Source: Candidatus Bathyarchaeota archaeon B24 (lineage in GTDB: Archaea; Thermoproteota; CALKCG01; B24). From it: a stretch of 46,221 bases of DNA. A model generated the notes under the pieces. It was not told the DNA's origin. It did no database searches and saw nothing but the letters and a program-made list of their open reading frames with translations. The DNA lies in NCBI GenBank assembly GCA_001593865.1, contig LUCB01000001.1:87670-133890 (forward strand). The letters run 5' to 3'. Positions 1-8,688 of the stretch are shown here, in pieces. Position 1 is the first letter of the stretch, and each line of letters opens with the position of its first letter. A program made the translations under genes and the position numbers.

Positions 1-1
1 C

Positions 2-586
2 GACGATGCCTTGGCTAAGATCATCAGGATGGGATTCGTAGATGCTCTTTTAACAGGGAACGCCCTAGCCGTTCACGACATCGAATACAACTTATTTGGA
101 ACCTCTCTCGGTATGTCGATAGAAACTGGTAAAACAGCCGCCGGAAGCAACAGAAACCATCTTGTGGCCATCAACGAGGTCATGAAGTGCGGTTCGATAA
201 AGGCAGCTGTCATGAAGGGAGTCGTGAAATCAGGCATAATGTATGAATGTATCGTTAACGGTGTCCCATATGTTCTCGCAGGCTCCATCAGAGACGACGG
301 ACCTCTGCCAGATGTGGTCACAGACGTGATCGAAGCGCAGAGGCTCTACATGAAATACCTCAGGAACGCAAGCATGGTTTTGATGCTCGCGACTATGTTG
401 CATTCGATAGCTGTAGCCAACATGCTACCGTCGACCGTTAAAGTGGTGTGCGTAGACATAAACCCAGCCGTGTTGATCAAGCTCTTAGATAGAGGCTCAG
501 CTCAAGCCTTGGGAATAGTCTCAGACGTCGGGACTTTCCTACCGATACTCGCTGAGGAACTCGCTAAACTTAAGATAAGAGGTTGA
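2..586 (+). CDS. LOR/SDH-type (TIGR00300) protein, C-terminal part, 5' end cut by window
   Basis: The reading frame is open from the first bases of the window (codons start at base 2), so this is the C-terminal ~194 residues of a longer protein. The segment around [15 protein letters not shown] followed by LFGTSLG, and the later [18 protein letters not shown], resemble the conserved C-terminal half of the TIGR00300 LOR/SDH (lysine-oxoglutarate reductase/saccharopine dehydrogenase-like) family. Archaeal members of that family have been linked to ornithine cyclodeaminase or arginine dihydrolase activity, presumably using a Rossmann-type NAD site in this half. The substrate cannot be told from this fragment. 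The stop overlaps the next possible TTG start by a few bases, which suggests co-transcription with the kinase remnant downstream. Family assignment is from remembered motifs and is fairly confident; the function is not settled. Confidence 0.7.
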   Translation, partial: DDALAKIIRMGFVDALLTGNALAVHDIEYNLFGTSLGMSIETGKTAAGSNRNHLVAINEVMKCGSIKAAVMKGVVKSGIMYECIVNGVPYVLAGSIRDDGPLPDVVTDVIEAQRLYMKYLRNASMVLMLATMLHSIAVANMLPSTVKVVCVDINPAVLIKLLDRGSAQALGIVSDVGTFLPILAEELAKLKIRG

Positions 587-1165
587 ATCTGCTTAGCGTC
601 GGAAAGGAAAGAGCCATGAAGCATAGAGAACGTTCGAGCTTTAAGCCATTGCCTAAAAGCATGATCTTCGAGCTCGTAAAGAGGGCTACCGGGCTTGATC
701 CTGCGAGGATCGAGAGAACCGCTAGAGGATATGACAATGAAGTTTATTTCGTTAAGACACGCGGTGGAAAAGCTTTCGTAGTGAGGGTTAAAATGTTCGG
801 AGAAGCCGGTTTTAGGCAGGAGGCATGGGCTATAGAGAGGTGCAGAGAGGCTGGGGTTCCTGTCCCTACGGTGCTTCTCGTCGACGAGATCTCGTTTGGA
901 GGACGGAGCATACGACTTCGCCGTCCTCAGCTTCGAATGTCCGACGCTTGATTTGTCGCCTCTGTTAGAAGGCTATCCCTACAGAGATTGTTTAAACGAG
1001 GGCTTCGAGTTGAGGCTCAACTTACATAAGCTAGCCCTGCTCATAGGGTATCTGGTGCACCACATGAGGATAGGGAACGTAAAGGAGGCTAAGTCCAACG
1101 CTCGTGCTCTGAGAGAGACCTTAAAAACCTTGAAAGAATATACTTCGCCTTCTTCCAGCGTTTGA
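583..1165 (+). pseudogene. APH/choline-kinase-fold phosphotransferase, internally deleted
   Basis: Two frames each hold one end of an aminoglycoside-phosphotransferase-fold kinase. The first part (TTG 583 or ATG 616 to about 900) has the N-lobe: YDNEVYFVKT, the ATP-binding lysine strand AFVVRVK, and an alpha-C-like stretch with FRQEAWAIERCREAGVP. The second part (about 900-1165, other frame) begins DGAYDFAVLSFEC, which normally follows the magnesium-binding Asp of the catalytic loop. Everything between, including the HGDxxxxN catalytic loop and the IDWE-type metal site, is missing. The two parts meet at about 893-905 with a frame change. This looks like a deletion of roughly 130-150 codons, so the product cannot be an active kinase. 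An assembly error at the same place would look identical. Confidence 0.75.
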
Positions 1166-1171
1166 GGTTGA

Positions 1172-1184
1172 AGTTAAATATTAG
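1172..1184 (+). promoter_or_regulatory. TATA-like promoter of cytidylate-kinase-like gene
   Basis: An AT-rich box (GTTAAATATTAG) lies about 30-40 bases upstream of the proposed TTG start at 1214, the usual distance for an archaeal TATA box with a short leader. It is seen by eye only. Confidence 0.4.
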
Positions 1185-1213
1185 AGTATGCGTTTACCTT
1201 CTTGGTGGTTGTT

Positions 1214-1750
1214 TTGAAGATAGCTTTAGCAGGTCAACTTGGGGCGGGTTGTACGGAAGTCGCTAGGCTCATCTCGGAGAAAACCGGCGTCAAGGTATTC
1301 AATAGTGAAACGCTGATACGGAAGCTTATAGTAGACTTAGGAACGAGCTTTAGAAACCTTCAGGAATACGTAGCCTCTGGTGAGGTGAATATGGATAAAA
1401 TCTTGGACAGCCTAGTATTGGACATAATAAACGCCGAGGAAGATGTCGTAATCGAAGGTAGGTCCGCGTTTTTCTTACTAAAGAGAAAAGATGTTTTCAA
1501 GGTTCTACTGGTAGCCGATGACGACTTTAGAGCTGAAAGAGTTTCTAATAGAAGAGGTATAACCCTCGAGGAGGCTAAGGAGGATATCAAGCATAGCGAT
1601 GAGGAGAGGAGGAACCTTGTTAAAAGATTTCATAACGTAGACTGGTTAGACCCTAAATTGTACGATCTTGTCATCAATACAAGTTTTAGAGATATGGAAG
1701 ACATTGCGAATTTGATGCTTAAAGCCTACGAAGAGTTATTTAAGATATAG
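1214..1750 (+). CDS. Cytidylate-kinase-like (Cytidylate_kin2) nucleotide kinase
   Basis: A 178-residue P-loop protein. The N-terminus KIALAGQLGAGCTEVARLI is the glycine-rich loop of the cytidylate kinase-like family, where the usual GKS/T lysine is often replaced; here the loop reads GQLGAGCT. A conserved VVIEGRSAFFLL strand follows near residue 83, then a lid-like region rich in Arg (RAERVSNRRGI). The reaction would be phosphoryl transfer to CMP/dCMP or a related nucleotide, but relatives of this subgroup are poorly characterised. I chose TTG 1214 because GGTGGT sits 4-9 bases upstream; an in-frame TTG at 1202 would overlap that ribosome site. It stands alone between the kinase remnant and the phosphatase-like gene. 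Confidence 0.65.
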   Translation: MKIALAGQLGAGCTEVARLISEKTGVKVFNSETLIRKLIVDLGTSFRNLQEYVASGEVNMDKILDSLVLDIINAEEDVVIEGRSAFFLLKRKDVFKVLLVADDDFRAERVSNRRGITLEEAKEDIKHSDEERRNLVKRFHNVDWLDPKLYDLVINTSFRDMEDIANLMLKAYEELFKI

Positions 1751-1765
1751 TTTTCGACGCCGTTA

Positions 1766-1796
1766 AAATATGGCTTTACCGGTCCTTTTTGTCGAA
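1766..1796 (+). terminator. T-rich terminator after cytidylate-kinase-like gene
   Basis: The spacer after the stop at 1750 contains a run of five T (CCTTTTTGTCG), typical of the oligo-T stretches that end archaeal transcripts. No strong hairpin is needed or seen. Confidence 0.3.
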
Positions 1797-1849
1797 ATCC
1801 TGCATCTTATTCGCACTATGTCTTCATAACCGTTTTAATTCTACAGTTA

Positions 1850-1863
1850 AAAACTTAAATATA
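1850..1863 (+). promoter_or_regulatory. TATA box for IMPase-fold gene (leaderless start)
   Basis: ACTTAAATATAATC lies 25-35 bases upstream of ATG 1888. This spacing puts transcription start at or next to the ATG, as in leaderless archaeal mRNAs, and supports starting the protein at 1888 rather than at the longer in-frame TTG at 1789. Confidence 0.55.
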
Positions 1864-1887
1864 ATCGGCGGATTCCATCGATACACG

Positions 1888-2727
1888 ATGGTTTCCCGCT
1901 TCAGAAGTAAGTGGCTTAAGCTTTGTAAGGAGACGCTTGAGCTGATAGACGATACTATTACGCCTAGGATCGAGAGGATAATGCGTAGAAGGGTGAACTA
2001 CGTGGTCTTTAAGGAGCTGGGTAAGAAGCTTCATATCCTAGCCGATGAGGTGGCGGAAGATTATCTCAGGGAGACAGCCGATAACGTCATACTGATCGAC
2101 CATGAGTTTGAGAAGATTTTAAGAGAAGACGAGGAGCCTGAGGCTATAGTGTTGATCAACGCCTTCGACGGTTCTCAGAACGGGGTAAGAGGGATACCGT
2201 TTTACGGTGGTTCTATGGCCGTAGCTAGATACAAGCCAAACGCTACCTTAGAAGACCTCGAGGTCTCTGTCGTAAGAAACTTCGCTACAAACGACGTCTA
2301 CACAGCCGTACTTGGAGACGGAGCCCTTTTGAACGATATGCGTATCCACCCATCTGTCGAGGTGAGGATCGAGGATTCGATAATAGGTATGGATACTTCT
2401 GTTCCAGACCTAGCGGCTTTGATAGGTAAGTTAGGAGGAGTTCTAAGGCTTGTTAAGGACGTTAGACGCATGGGGTGTTCGTCGCTCGAAGTCTGTGAGG
2501 TCGCACGAGGAGCTATAGACGCTTTCATAGACATCCGCGGAAGGACAGATATAGTTCACTTAGCGTCGAAGCTTATAGTCGAAGAGGCAGGTGGAATTAT
2601 CACAGACGACTTAGGCTACCCTTTAAAAACGCCGTTGAAGGCTAAGGAACGGGTGAAGTTCATAGCCTCCGGGAACGAGAAACTACATAGACGTATCCTC
2701 AGCCTAATACGTAAGACTAGCGACTAG
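1888..2727 (+). CDS. Inositol monophosphatase/FBPase-fold protein with altered metal site
   Basis: A 279-residue member of the IMPase/archaeal fructose-bisphosphatase superfamily. The family DPLDGT/S-N loop is present as INAFDGSQNG, and the C-terminal signature as TDIVHLASKLIVEEAGGIITDD. These enzymes remove phosphate from inositol phosphate or fructose-1,6-bisphosphate using three metal ions. Here the first Asp of the DxxD metal loop is Asn, and the upstream Glu-Glu metal site reads DHEFEKIL, so one or two ligands differ from catalytic relatives. The C-terminal Asp of TDI is kept. It may be a weak, altered or non-catalytic member. The start at 1888 is supported by a TATA box about 30 bases upstream; the longer frame has an atypical, Cys-rich N-terminus. 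Confidence 0.7.
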   Translation: MVSRFRSKWLKLCKETLELIDDTITPRIERIMRRRVNYVVFKELGKKLHILADEVAEDYLRETADNVILIDHEFEKILREDEEPEAIVLINAFDGSQNGVRGIPFYGGSMAVARYKPNATLEDLEVSVVRNFATNDVYTAVLGDGALLNDMRIHPSVEVRIEDSIIGMDTSVPDLAALIGKLGGVLRLVKDVRRMGCSSLEVCEVARGAIDAFIDIRGRTDIVHLASKLIVEEAGGIITDDLGYPLKTPLKAKERVKFIASGNEKLHRRILSLIRKTSD

Positions 2728-2728
2728 C

Positions 2729-4120
2729 TTAGTTGGAACCTCCAAGCCTGAATTCTTCATGTATAGCTCGTACCGCTTTCTCGCAATCTCCCTCTTTGAC
2801 TACGAGCGATATGTTAAGCTCAGAAGAGCCTTGGGCGATCATCCTAATGTTTACCCCCTTCTCTGCGACGGCTTTGAATATCCGAGCGGCAGTGCCCGGT
2901 CGACCTCTCATGCCTCTACCGACCGCAGCCACGACCGATACGTCAGATTCATAAGTTATATCTTTCACCAAGCCTGTGCCCAACAAAGCAGTCTCGAGCA
3001 GAGATACCGCTTTCATCAGGACACTACCCGGGACTATCATAGATATATTGCTCTCGCTTACGGTCTGCGAGATCATCATTATGTTTATACCTGCGTTGCC
3101 GAGTACTTGAAATATTCTAGCCGCGGTACCCGGCGTCCCGACCATACCGAAGCCCTGGACGTTTATCAAGCCGACATCCCTGACGAGAGTGACGGCTTTA
3201 ACTATCCCACCCGGTTCCTTAGGCTTCGACGTTATGATCGTACCAGGATTATCGGGGTTAAACGTATTCCTGATCCTAACAGGTATATCCTCCTCCATAG
3301 CGGGCTCTAGGGCTCTAGGGTGCATCCTCTTCGCCCCTAGAGCGGTCATCTCAACAGCCTCCTCAAAGCTCAACTCCTTGATCGTCTTAGCGGAGGGTTC
3401 TATTCTAGGGTCGGCGGTCATGAGCCCGTCTACATCCGTCCAGAGCCAAACCTCATCCACCTTGAGAGCCGCGGCTATCAGAGTAGCCGTATAATCGGAG
3501 CCTCCTCTGCCGAGGGTGGTTATAGAGCCATCTTGGCTTTTAGCGATATAACCCGTGACCACAGGTACTTCGCCTCTATCGATTATGGGTTGAAGTCTTG
3601 TCTTCAGCTGAAGTTTACTGAGTTCTATGAAGGGTTTAGCCTCCCCGTAGTTGGAATCCGTTACTATTCCAGCGTCCCATCCCGTTAGCCACCTTGTCTT
3701 TACACCTATGCTCGTCAGAGAGCCCCACAGTATAGGTGTGGACATCCTCTCCCCGAAGGAGAGCACATAGTCTCTAGACCTGGGTGTAACCTCTCTTATG
3801 TAGTGTATCCCGTAGAGAAGCTTCTCAAGCTCATCTCTAAGCTCCTCCAGCGTTTTAACCACCGTGTTTAAGGCATCGGAGTTACTAACAGCGTTTTCAG
3901 CTATGCCAATGTGTTTTTCAAACAGTTTGTCAACCCATCCAGTTACATCGGCATCAGCTCTCGATGCATCTCTGCTCATCTTCAGAAGCTCATCGGTAAC
4001 ACCTGATAAGGCCGAAGCCACGACTACTAACTCGTATCCCTCGTCGAGATATCGGCTAATCAAACCGGCTACATGTTTCATCTTCTCCGCGTCGTCGAGC
4101 GAGGTTCCTCCAAATTTCAT
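2729..4120 (-). CDS. lysC: Aspartate kinase
   Basis: Phosphorylates L-aspartate to aspartyl-4-phosphate, the first step toward threonine, methionine and lysine. The 463-residue protein opens with the kinase signature KFGGTSL at residues 2-8, has the GYIAKSQDGSITTLGRGGSD nucleotide/aspartate region near the middle, and two C-terminal ACT domains (beginning about VGLINVQGFGMVG and VSVVAAVGRGMRG), each ending in a GxNI-type turn. ACT pairs in this family bind the feedback inhibitor threonine or lysine. It is the last gene of the thrB-thrC-hom-lysC operon and starts 16 bases after hom ends, so threonine feedback is likely but unproven. ATG 4120 gives almost no residues before KFGG, which is normal. 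The 3' end nearly touches the convergent IMPase-like gene. Confidence 0.95.
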   Translation of the reverse strand: MKFGGTSLDDAEKMKHVAGLISRYLDEGYELVVVASALSGVTDELLKMSRDASRADADVTGWVDKLFEKHIGIAENAVSNSDALNTVVKTLEELRDELEKLLYGIHYIREVTPRSRDYVLSFGERMSTPILWGSLTSIGVKTRWLTGWDAGIVTDSNYGEAKPFIELSKLQLKTRLQPIIDRGEVPVVTGYIAKSQDGSITTLGRGGSDYTATLIAAALKVDEVWLWTDVDGLMTADPRIEPSAKTIKELSFEEAVEMTALGAKRMHPRALEPAMEEDIPVRIRNTFNPDNPGTIITSKPKEPGGIVKAVTLVRDVGLINVQGFGMVGTPGTAARIFQVLGNAGINIMMISQTVSESNISMIVPGSVLMKAVSLLETALLGTGLVKDITYESDVSVVAAVGRGMRGRPGTAARIFKAVAEKGVNIRMIAQGSSELNISLVVKEGDCEKAVRAIHEEFRLGGSN

Positions 4121-4135
4121 AACGACCTTGATGAC

Positions 4136-5164
4136 CTATCCCCCCAGGCCTCTCATGAGAAATCTTTTAACGGCTATGAGATCCCGTATAACTGCTATAG
4201 CTGTTTCTATTCCACCCGCGCCTTTACCGACTATCGTCTCTGAACCTAGATGCTCCGTATGAAACGTAACCGCGTTAAGCGTCCCCCATACGCAGAGCGG
4301 ATCCGTCAAGCTCACCTCTCTAGGCTCTACGACCAAGCCCTCCCCGTCTATAACCCCTAGAAGCTTTATCGTCTTACCAGATTCGCCGAGCCGTTTAAGA
4401 ACGTCGTAGGTTACATCCCGTATACCCTTTATCCTGACATCCCTGAGGGTAACCTTTAACCCCATAACGTAGTTAGCTATTATCACGAGCTTACACGCAG
4501 TGTCGTACCCCTCTACATCCATAGTGGGGTCCCTCTCAGCGTAACCAGCATCTTGAGCCTCCTTTAAGGCCTCTTCGAAGCTCAATCCACCTTTATACAT
4601 CCTAGTTAGTATGTAGTTTGTAGTGCCGTTTAGAATCCCTTCGACCTTGACGACTCTATCACCGGATAGACACATCCTACCGAAGTCTAGAATAGGTGTG
4701 CCGCCACCCACAGTTCCGCTGAACCTTAAGAGAGCCCCGTTTCTTTCGGCGAGCTCCAAAAGAGCCGGTAAAGCTATTGCCAGAGGGCCTTTATTCGTAG
4801 TCACGACGCTTTTACCCATGCTTAACGCTTTTTTCACATGGGTTAGACCAGGCTCGCCGTCTACTATGTTAGTAGGAGTCGTTTCGACTAAGACGTCGTA
4901 GTCGAGCTCATCTAAGAGCTCCGAGGAAGAGAGGGGCTTGACCTCGTCCGGCATACCCTTAGCCAGACTTCCGAGTCTCCTCTTTGCATCTAGCGCTTTC
5001 TTAAGGTCCACACCCCTCTCGTTAACCAAGGCTCCAGAGGTATCCGCGACCGCTACGACTCTAGGTTTTAACCCGAAATTCGAAGCTAGATAGTTCTGAT
5101 CCGCTATGAACCTCTCTGCCAAAGCTCTACCAACTACCCCGAAACCGACCATAACGATCCTCAA
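4136..5164 (-). CDS. hom: Homoserine dehydrogenase
   Basis: Reduces aspartate semialdehyde to homoserine with NAD(P)H. The N-terminus has the Rossmann GFGVVG motif; VVTTNKGPLA and ILNGTTNYILTRM carry the catalytic and substrate residues, and the family stretch ERDPTMDVEGYDTACKL is intact. There is no C-terminal ACT domain, as in many archaeal forms. I chose TTG 5164, which overlaps the thrC stop as TTGA and gives RIVMVGFG right after the start; a longer frame reaches ATG 5200 inside thrC and adds 12 unlikely residues. The overlap suggests translational coupling with thrC. The preceding enzyme of the pathway, aspartate semialdehyde dehydrogenase, is not in the window. Confidence 0.95.
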   Translation of the reverse strand: MRIVMVGFGVVGRALAERFIADQNYLASNFGLKPRVVAVADTSGALVNERGVDLKKALDAKRRLGSLAKGMPDEVKPLSSSELLDELDYDVLVETTPTNIVDGEPGLTHVKKALSMGKSVVTTNKGPLAIALPALLELAERNGALLRFSGTVGGGTPILDFGRMCLSGDRVVKVEGILNGTTNYILTRMYKGGLSFEEALKEAQDAGYAERDPTMDVEGYDTACKLVIIANYVMGLKVTLRDVRIKGIRDVTYDVLKRLGESGKTIKLLGVIDGEGLVVEPREVSLTDPLCVWGTLNAVTFHTEHLGSETIVGKGAGGIETAIAVIRDLIAVKRFLMRGLGG

Positions 5165-6384
5165 ACGACACCAATCCTCCTTAATTCTTCTAAAACACAT
5201 TCCGTATTAGGCTCGACCTCCTTAGGTTTTTCAGAAAATCTTATCGCTATATCAGGGTCTTTCAAGCCGTTACCCGTAGCCACACAGACGACGACATCGT
5301 CTACGTCGATCAGCCCATCTTCACGATGTTTCATCAAGTACGCTATGGGCACAGCCCCAGCAGGCTCGACAAACAATCCCTCCGTCTTAGCTAGAAGCCT
5401 CTGAGCCTTGATTATGTCCTCGTCATCCACGTCGTCTAAAAGACCACCGGATTCCTCGACAGCCCTAATAGCTTTTCTCCAGTTAACCGGGTTGCCGATT
5501 CTTATAGCGGTCGCGACGGTCTCGACCTGGTCTAAGGGGGTTAAATCCTTATGCTTTCTAAACGCTTTCACAAGCGGGTTAGCGCCTCTGGCTTGAACCC
5601 CCACCATCTTAGGCCTAAGGTCGGTTAGCCCGAGTAGCGTAAGCTCCTTAAATCCCTTCCAGTATGCAGATATATTTCCTGCGTTACCAACCGGTATTAT
5701 AAGCCAGTCAGGAGGTCTTCCGCCGAGCTGCTCGTATATCTCGAAAGAACCGGTCTTCTGACCCTCAAGCCTGTATGGGTTTAGAGAATTCAGCAGGTAG
5801 AAGTCTGGCTTGGCGCTGAGCTCTCTGACTATTCTAAGGGCTTCATCAAATCCTCCTTTAACCGCCAAGACCTTTGCTCCATATATGAGTGCTTGAGCGA
5901 GCTTACCTAACGCGATCTTACCCGAAGGTATGAGGACTATACAGTTCAAACCGGCCCTAGCAGAGTAGGCGGCTAAAGAACTGCTGGTATTTCCCGTAGA
6001 GGCGCAGATGAGGTTTCGAACCCCTAATTCAAGAGCCTTAGTGACCCCTATCGTCATACCTCTATCCTTGAAAGAACCGGTCGGATTACCTCCCTCATCT
6101 TTGACATATAAATGCCTAAGGTTAAGCATCTTACCGAGCCTTCTACAGTGCACCAGCCTTGTACCTCCCTCACCCATCGAGACCCTTAAAGATGGATTCA
6201 ACACCGGTAGTAGTTCTAGATATCTCCATACTCCCATCGACCTTTTAAGCCAGACAGATGGGACGACTTCTTTCACAGCCTCATAGTCATACTCTATGTC
6301 AAGCAGGCCTCCGCAGCTTCGACACGTGTAGACTCTATCCATTAAACCATATTCTTTACCACACTCTATACAGTAGACCCTCAA
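5161..6384 (-). CDS. thrC: Threonine synthase
   Basis: Converts O-phosphohomoserine to threonine using PLP. The 407-residue protein begins with a small zinc ribbon (CIECGKEYG, later CRSCGG) as in archaeal threonine synthases. GSFKDRGMTIG carries the PLP lysine, followed by the phosphate loop CASTGNTSSSLAAYSA; a C-terminal VATGNGLKDPD is also typical. The TTG start at 6384 has a GGAGG about ten bases upstream, and the gene begins only a few bases after the thrB stop. It is the second gene of the operon. Confidence 0.95.
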   Translation of the reverse strand: MRVYCIECGKEYGLMDRVYTCRSCGGLLDIEYDYEAVKEVVPSVWLKRSMGVWRYLELLPVLNPSLRVSMGEGGTRLVHCRRLGKMLNLRHLYVKDEGGNPTGSFKDRGMTIGVTKALELGVRNLICASTGNTSSSLAAYSARAGLNCIVLIPSGKIALGKLAQALIYGAKVLAVKGGFDEALRIVRELSAKPDFYLLNSLNPYRLEGQKTGSFEIYEQLGGRPPDWLIIPVGNAGNISAYWKGFKELTLLGLTDLRPKMVGVQARGANPLVKAFRKHKDLTPLDQVETVATAIRIGNPVNWRKAIRAVEESGGLLDDVDDEDIIKAQRLLAKTEGLFVEPAGAVPIAYLMKHREDGLIDVDDVVVCVATGNGLKDPDIAIRFSEKPKEVEPNTECVLEELRRIGVV

Positions 6385-6390
6385 AGTCCA

Positions 6391-7311
6391 CTAGCCTCCC
6401 CCTATTTCACATATTCCATCCCCAGGCTCGGTCTTATAAAACATACAGCCTAACCCCAAAGACCTGCATACACCTTTAAAAGCTTCGTAAAGCATTTCGA
6501 CCTTTTCTTTTTCGACCACCCCTACTACCGCAGGTCCAGCCCCGCTAGCCGCTACGCCTGCACCGACCTCCAAACCGGCTCTCTTAAACAGTTTAAACCC
6601 CTTGAGTATACCTGCTTCGGCTCTAGCAGGCTCCACTACACAGTCGTTCATACCCATCTTCACGAGCGATACGTCTCCAGTTACCATACCTATGGCTAGC
6701 ATAGAGGCATAACTAATGTTTCGCACCATGGATTCTAGCGGAATCATCTTCGGTACAACGGCTCTAGCGAGCTTTGTAGAACCCTTCTCTACATCGGGTA
6801 AGGCTATCACGACACTCATAGGCGGCGGTTTAAATCTTAAAACCTTCAGTGGCTCTCTAGAAGCTATAACCGTAAAGCCGCCGTAGATCGCCGGTGCCAC
6901 GTTATCCGCGTGGGGAACACCTGCTGAAACTGTTTCACCTAAAGCCGCATACTCCACAAGCCTATTCATGCTAAGCCGCAGGTTGAACAGTTTATTCATC
7001 GCATAAGCCACCCCAGAGGCTGTAGCGGCAGAGCTGCCTAATCCACTACCAGGTTTTATACGCTTGAATATCCTAATTTGCACGCCATATTCTAGGTTAA
7101 AGTCTTCCAGCATCCTTAAGGCTACGTAGCCTCCCGTGTTCTCTTCAGGTTTCGTAGGGACTTCGTAGCCTTCTACATCTATCTCTATACCCTTCTCCTG
7201 AACCTTAACTTCGATTATATCATACGGCTCCTTGAGGGCCATTCCAAACACGTCGAAGCCGGCTCCTAGATTGGCGACTGTCGCCGGGCATCTGACTTTT
7301 ATGACCTCCAT
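6391..7311 (-). CDS. thrB: Homoserine kinase
   Basis: Phosphorylates homoserine with ATP. This is a 306-residue GHMP kinase: motif 1 near the N-terminus (CPATVANLGAGFDVFGMAL), the ATP loop PGSGLGSSAATASG near residue 90, and the C-terminal motif 3 VAASGAGPAVVG. ATG 7311 has GGGGGAGG about eight bases upstream. It is the first gene of the threonine operon, followed at once by thrC, hom and lysC, so the operon holds all steps from aspartate to threonine except the semialdehyde dehydrogenase. Confidence 0.95.
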   Translation of the reverse strand: MEVIKVRCPATVANLGAGFDVFGMALKEPYDIIEVKVQEKGIEIDVEGYEVPTKPEENTGGYVALRMLEDFNLEYGVQIRIFKRIKPGSGLGSSAATASGVAYAMNKLFNLRLSMNRLVEYAALGETVSAGVPHADNVAPAIYGGFTVIASREPLKVLRFKPPPMSVVIALPDVEKGSTKLARAVVPKMIPLESMVRNISYASMLAIGMVTGDVSLVKMGMNDCVVEPARAEAGILKGFKLFKRAGLEVGAGVAASGAGPAVVGVVEKEKVEMLYEAFKGVCRSLGLGCMFYKTEPGDGICEIGGG

Positions 7312-7340
7312 ACGTCGAGCATCCTCCCCCTTGTTAAGGG

Positions 7341-7354
7341 TAAGATTTATCTAA
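7341..7354 (-). promoter_or_regulatory. TATA box of the threonine operon
   Basis: Read on the minus strand, TTAGATAAATCTTA lies about 30-43 bases before the thrB ATG, with GGGGGAGG between it and the start. The sequence is nearly palindromic and sits in the divergent spacer with glyA, so it might serve either direction. Confidence 0.5.
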
Positions 7355-7405
7355 TGCCGCTAATAATGTCTTTCTTCTGTCTCCTTTGCCATTGGTGGGA
7401 TCAGC

Positions 7406-8656
7406 TTGTATGGTAAGATGTTAGATGAGATTTTAGAATACGTTAGGCGACACCACGAGTATAGGTCTCGATGTCTAAACCTAATAGCCAGCGAGAACGT
7501 AACCAGCCCCCAAGTAAGGAGGGTTTTGAGTTCGGACCTTGGGCATAGATACGCGATAGGCTTCCTTTATACGAGGATCTACAGGGGATGCAGGTTCATA
7601 GACTCCATCGAGGAGCTTACAGGATACTTAGCCAGAACCCTCTTCAAAGTAGACCACGTCAACTATATCCCGATAAGCGGAACCGTAGCCAACCTGATAA
7701 TGTTCAACGCCCTCACAAGCCCAGGAGACTCCGTAGCGGCCCTAAGCGTGTTAGACGGAGGGCATAGCAGCTTTAGGGAGTGTAGCCGCGTCAGAGGTGT
7801 AGCCATGACCCCCTTGCCTCTCGACCAGAAAGAGTATAACATAGATGTCGGGGAAGCCGAGAAGCTTATCAGAAGAGTTAGACCTAAGATCGTCCTCCTA
7901 GGCGCTTCGGACATCCTTTTCCCCCATCCGGTTAAGGAGCTCAGAAGCGTCGTCGACGAGTATGGAGGTATACTGGCATACGACGCGGCTCATGTCTTGG
8001 GACTGATAGCCGGCGGTGTGTTTCAAGACCCGTTGAGAGAGGGGGCTGAAGTCGTTACGGGTAGCACTCATAAGACGTTTTTCGGTCCTCAGGGTGGCAT
8101 AATACTATGCCGTCGGAGATACAGCACAGCTATAGACCACTCGGCTTGGCAGATGGTCAACAACCATCACATCCACAGGGTAGCCGGTCTAGCGATAACC
8201 CTCTGTGAGTTCCTAGCCTTCGGTAACGAGTACGCAAGGCAAGTGGTTAAGAACGCCAAGGCCTTGGCGGAAAACCTTTACGATAAGGGTTTGAAGCCGT
8301 TGTGTCCGGATAAGGGCTTCACGGAGTCCCATCAGGTCATACTCGATATAGGTGACGGCGGAGGTGTGGAGGCGAGTTTGAAGCTTGAGGCGGCGAATAT
8401 AATAGCGAACCCCATGCCTCTTCCATGGGATCAAGGCGAAGAAAAATGCTCAGGGCTTAGGCTAGGGGTTCAAGAGGTCACGAGGCTGGGTATGTCTGAG
8501 GGTGATATGGAGTTTATAGCGGAGCGGATAGCGGCCGTCTTACTCGGTAAGGAAAGCGTCGAAGAAGCCCGGAGTAAGGTCTCAGAGTTCATGGAGAACT
8601 ATCAAATGATCCACTACTGTTTCGACAACGCCGAGGCTTATGGGTTCCCCGGCTGA
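7406..8656 (+). CDS. glyA: Serine hydroxymethyltransferase (archaeal type)
   Basis: Interconverts serine and glycine with transfer of the C1 unit to a tetrahydropterin, probably tetrahydromethanopterin given mtd and ftr nearby. The 416-residue PLP enzyme shows CLNLIASENVTSP near residue 25, the HRYA motif, AYDAAHVLGLIAGG, and the PLP-lysine loop GSTHKTFFGPQGG. Thr-Ser-rich loops and overall length fit archaeal SHMT. TTG 7406 has GGTGGGA six bases upstream; ATG 7418 would be too far from it. It is divergent from the threonine operon, and glycine/serine and threonine metabolism are related, which makes shared control plausible. Confidence 0.93.
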   Translation: MYGKMLDEILEYVRRHHEYRSRCLNLIASENVTSPQVRRVLSSDLGHRYAIGFLYTRIYRGCRFIDSIEELTGYLARTLFKVDHVNYIPISGTVANLIMFNALTSPGDSVAALSVLDGGHSSFRECSRVRGVAMTPLPLDQKEYNIDVGEAEKLIRRVRPKIVLLGASDILFPHPVKELRSVVDEYGGILAYDAAHVLGLIAGGVFQDPLREGAEVVTGSTHKTFFGPQGGIILCRRRYSTAIDHSAWQMVNNHHIHRVAGLAITLCEFLAFGNEYARQVVKNAKALAENLYDKGLKPLCPDKGFTESHQVILDIGDGGGVEASLKLEAANIIANPMPLPWDQGEEKCSGLRLGVQEVTRLGMSEGDMEFIAERIAAVLLGKESVEEARSKVSEFMENYQMIHYCFDNAEAYGFPG

Positions 8657-8688
8657 ACGAAAAAACCTACGCATCGCCGTATCACATT

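Noticed and set aside
2759-3310. 183-codon plus-strand open frame
   Set aside because: It lies inside lysC on the other strand, has no recognisable motif, and is explained by the codon use of the real gene.
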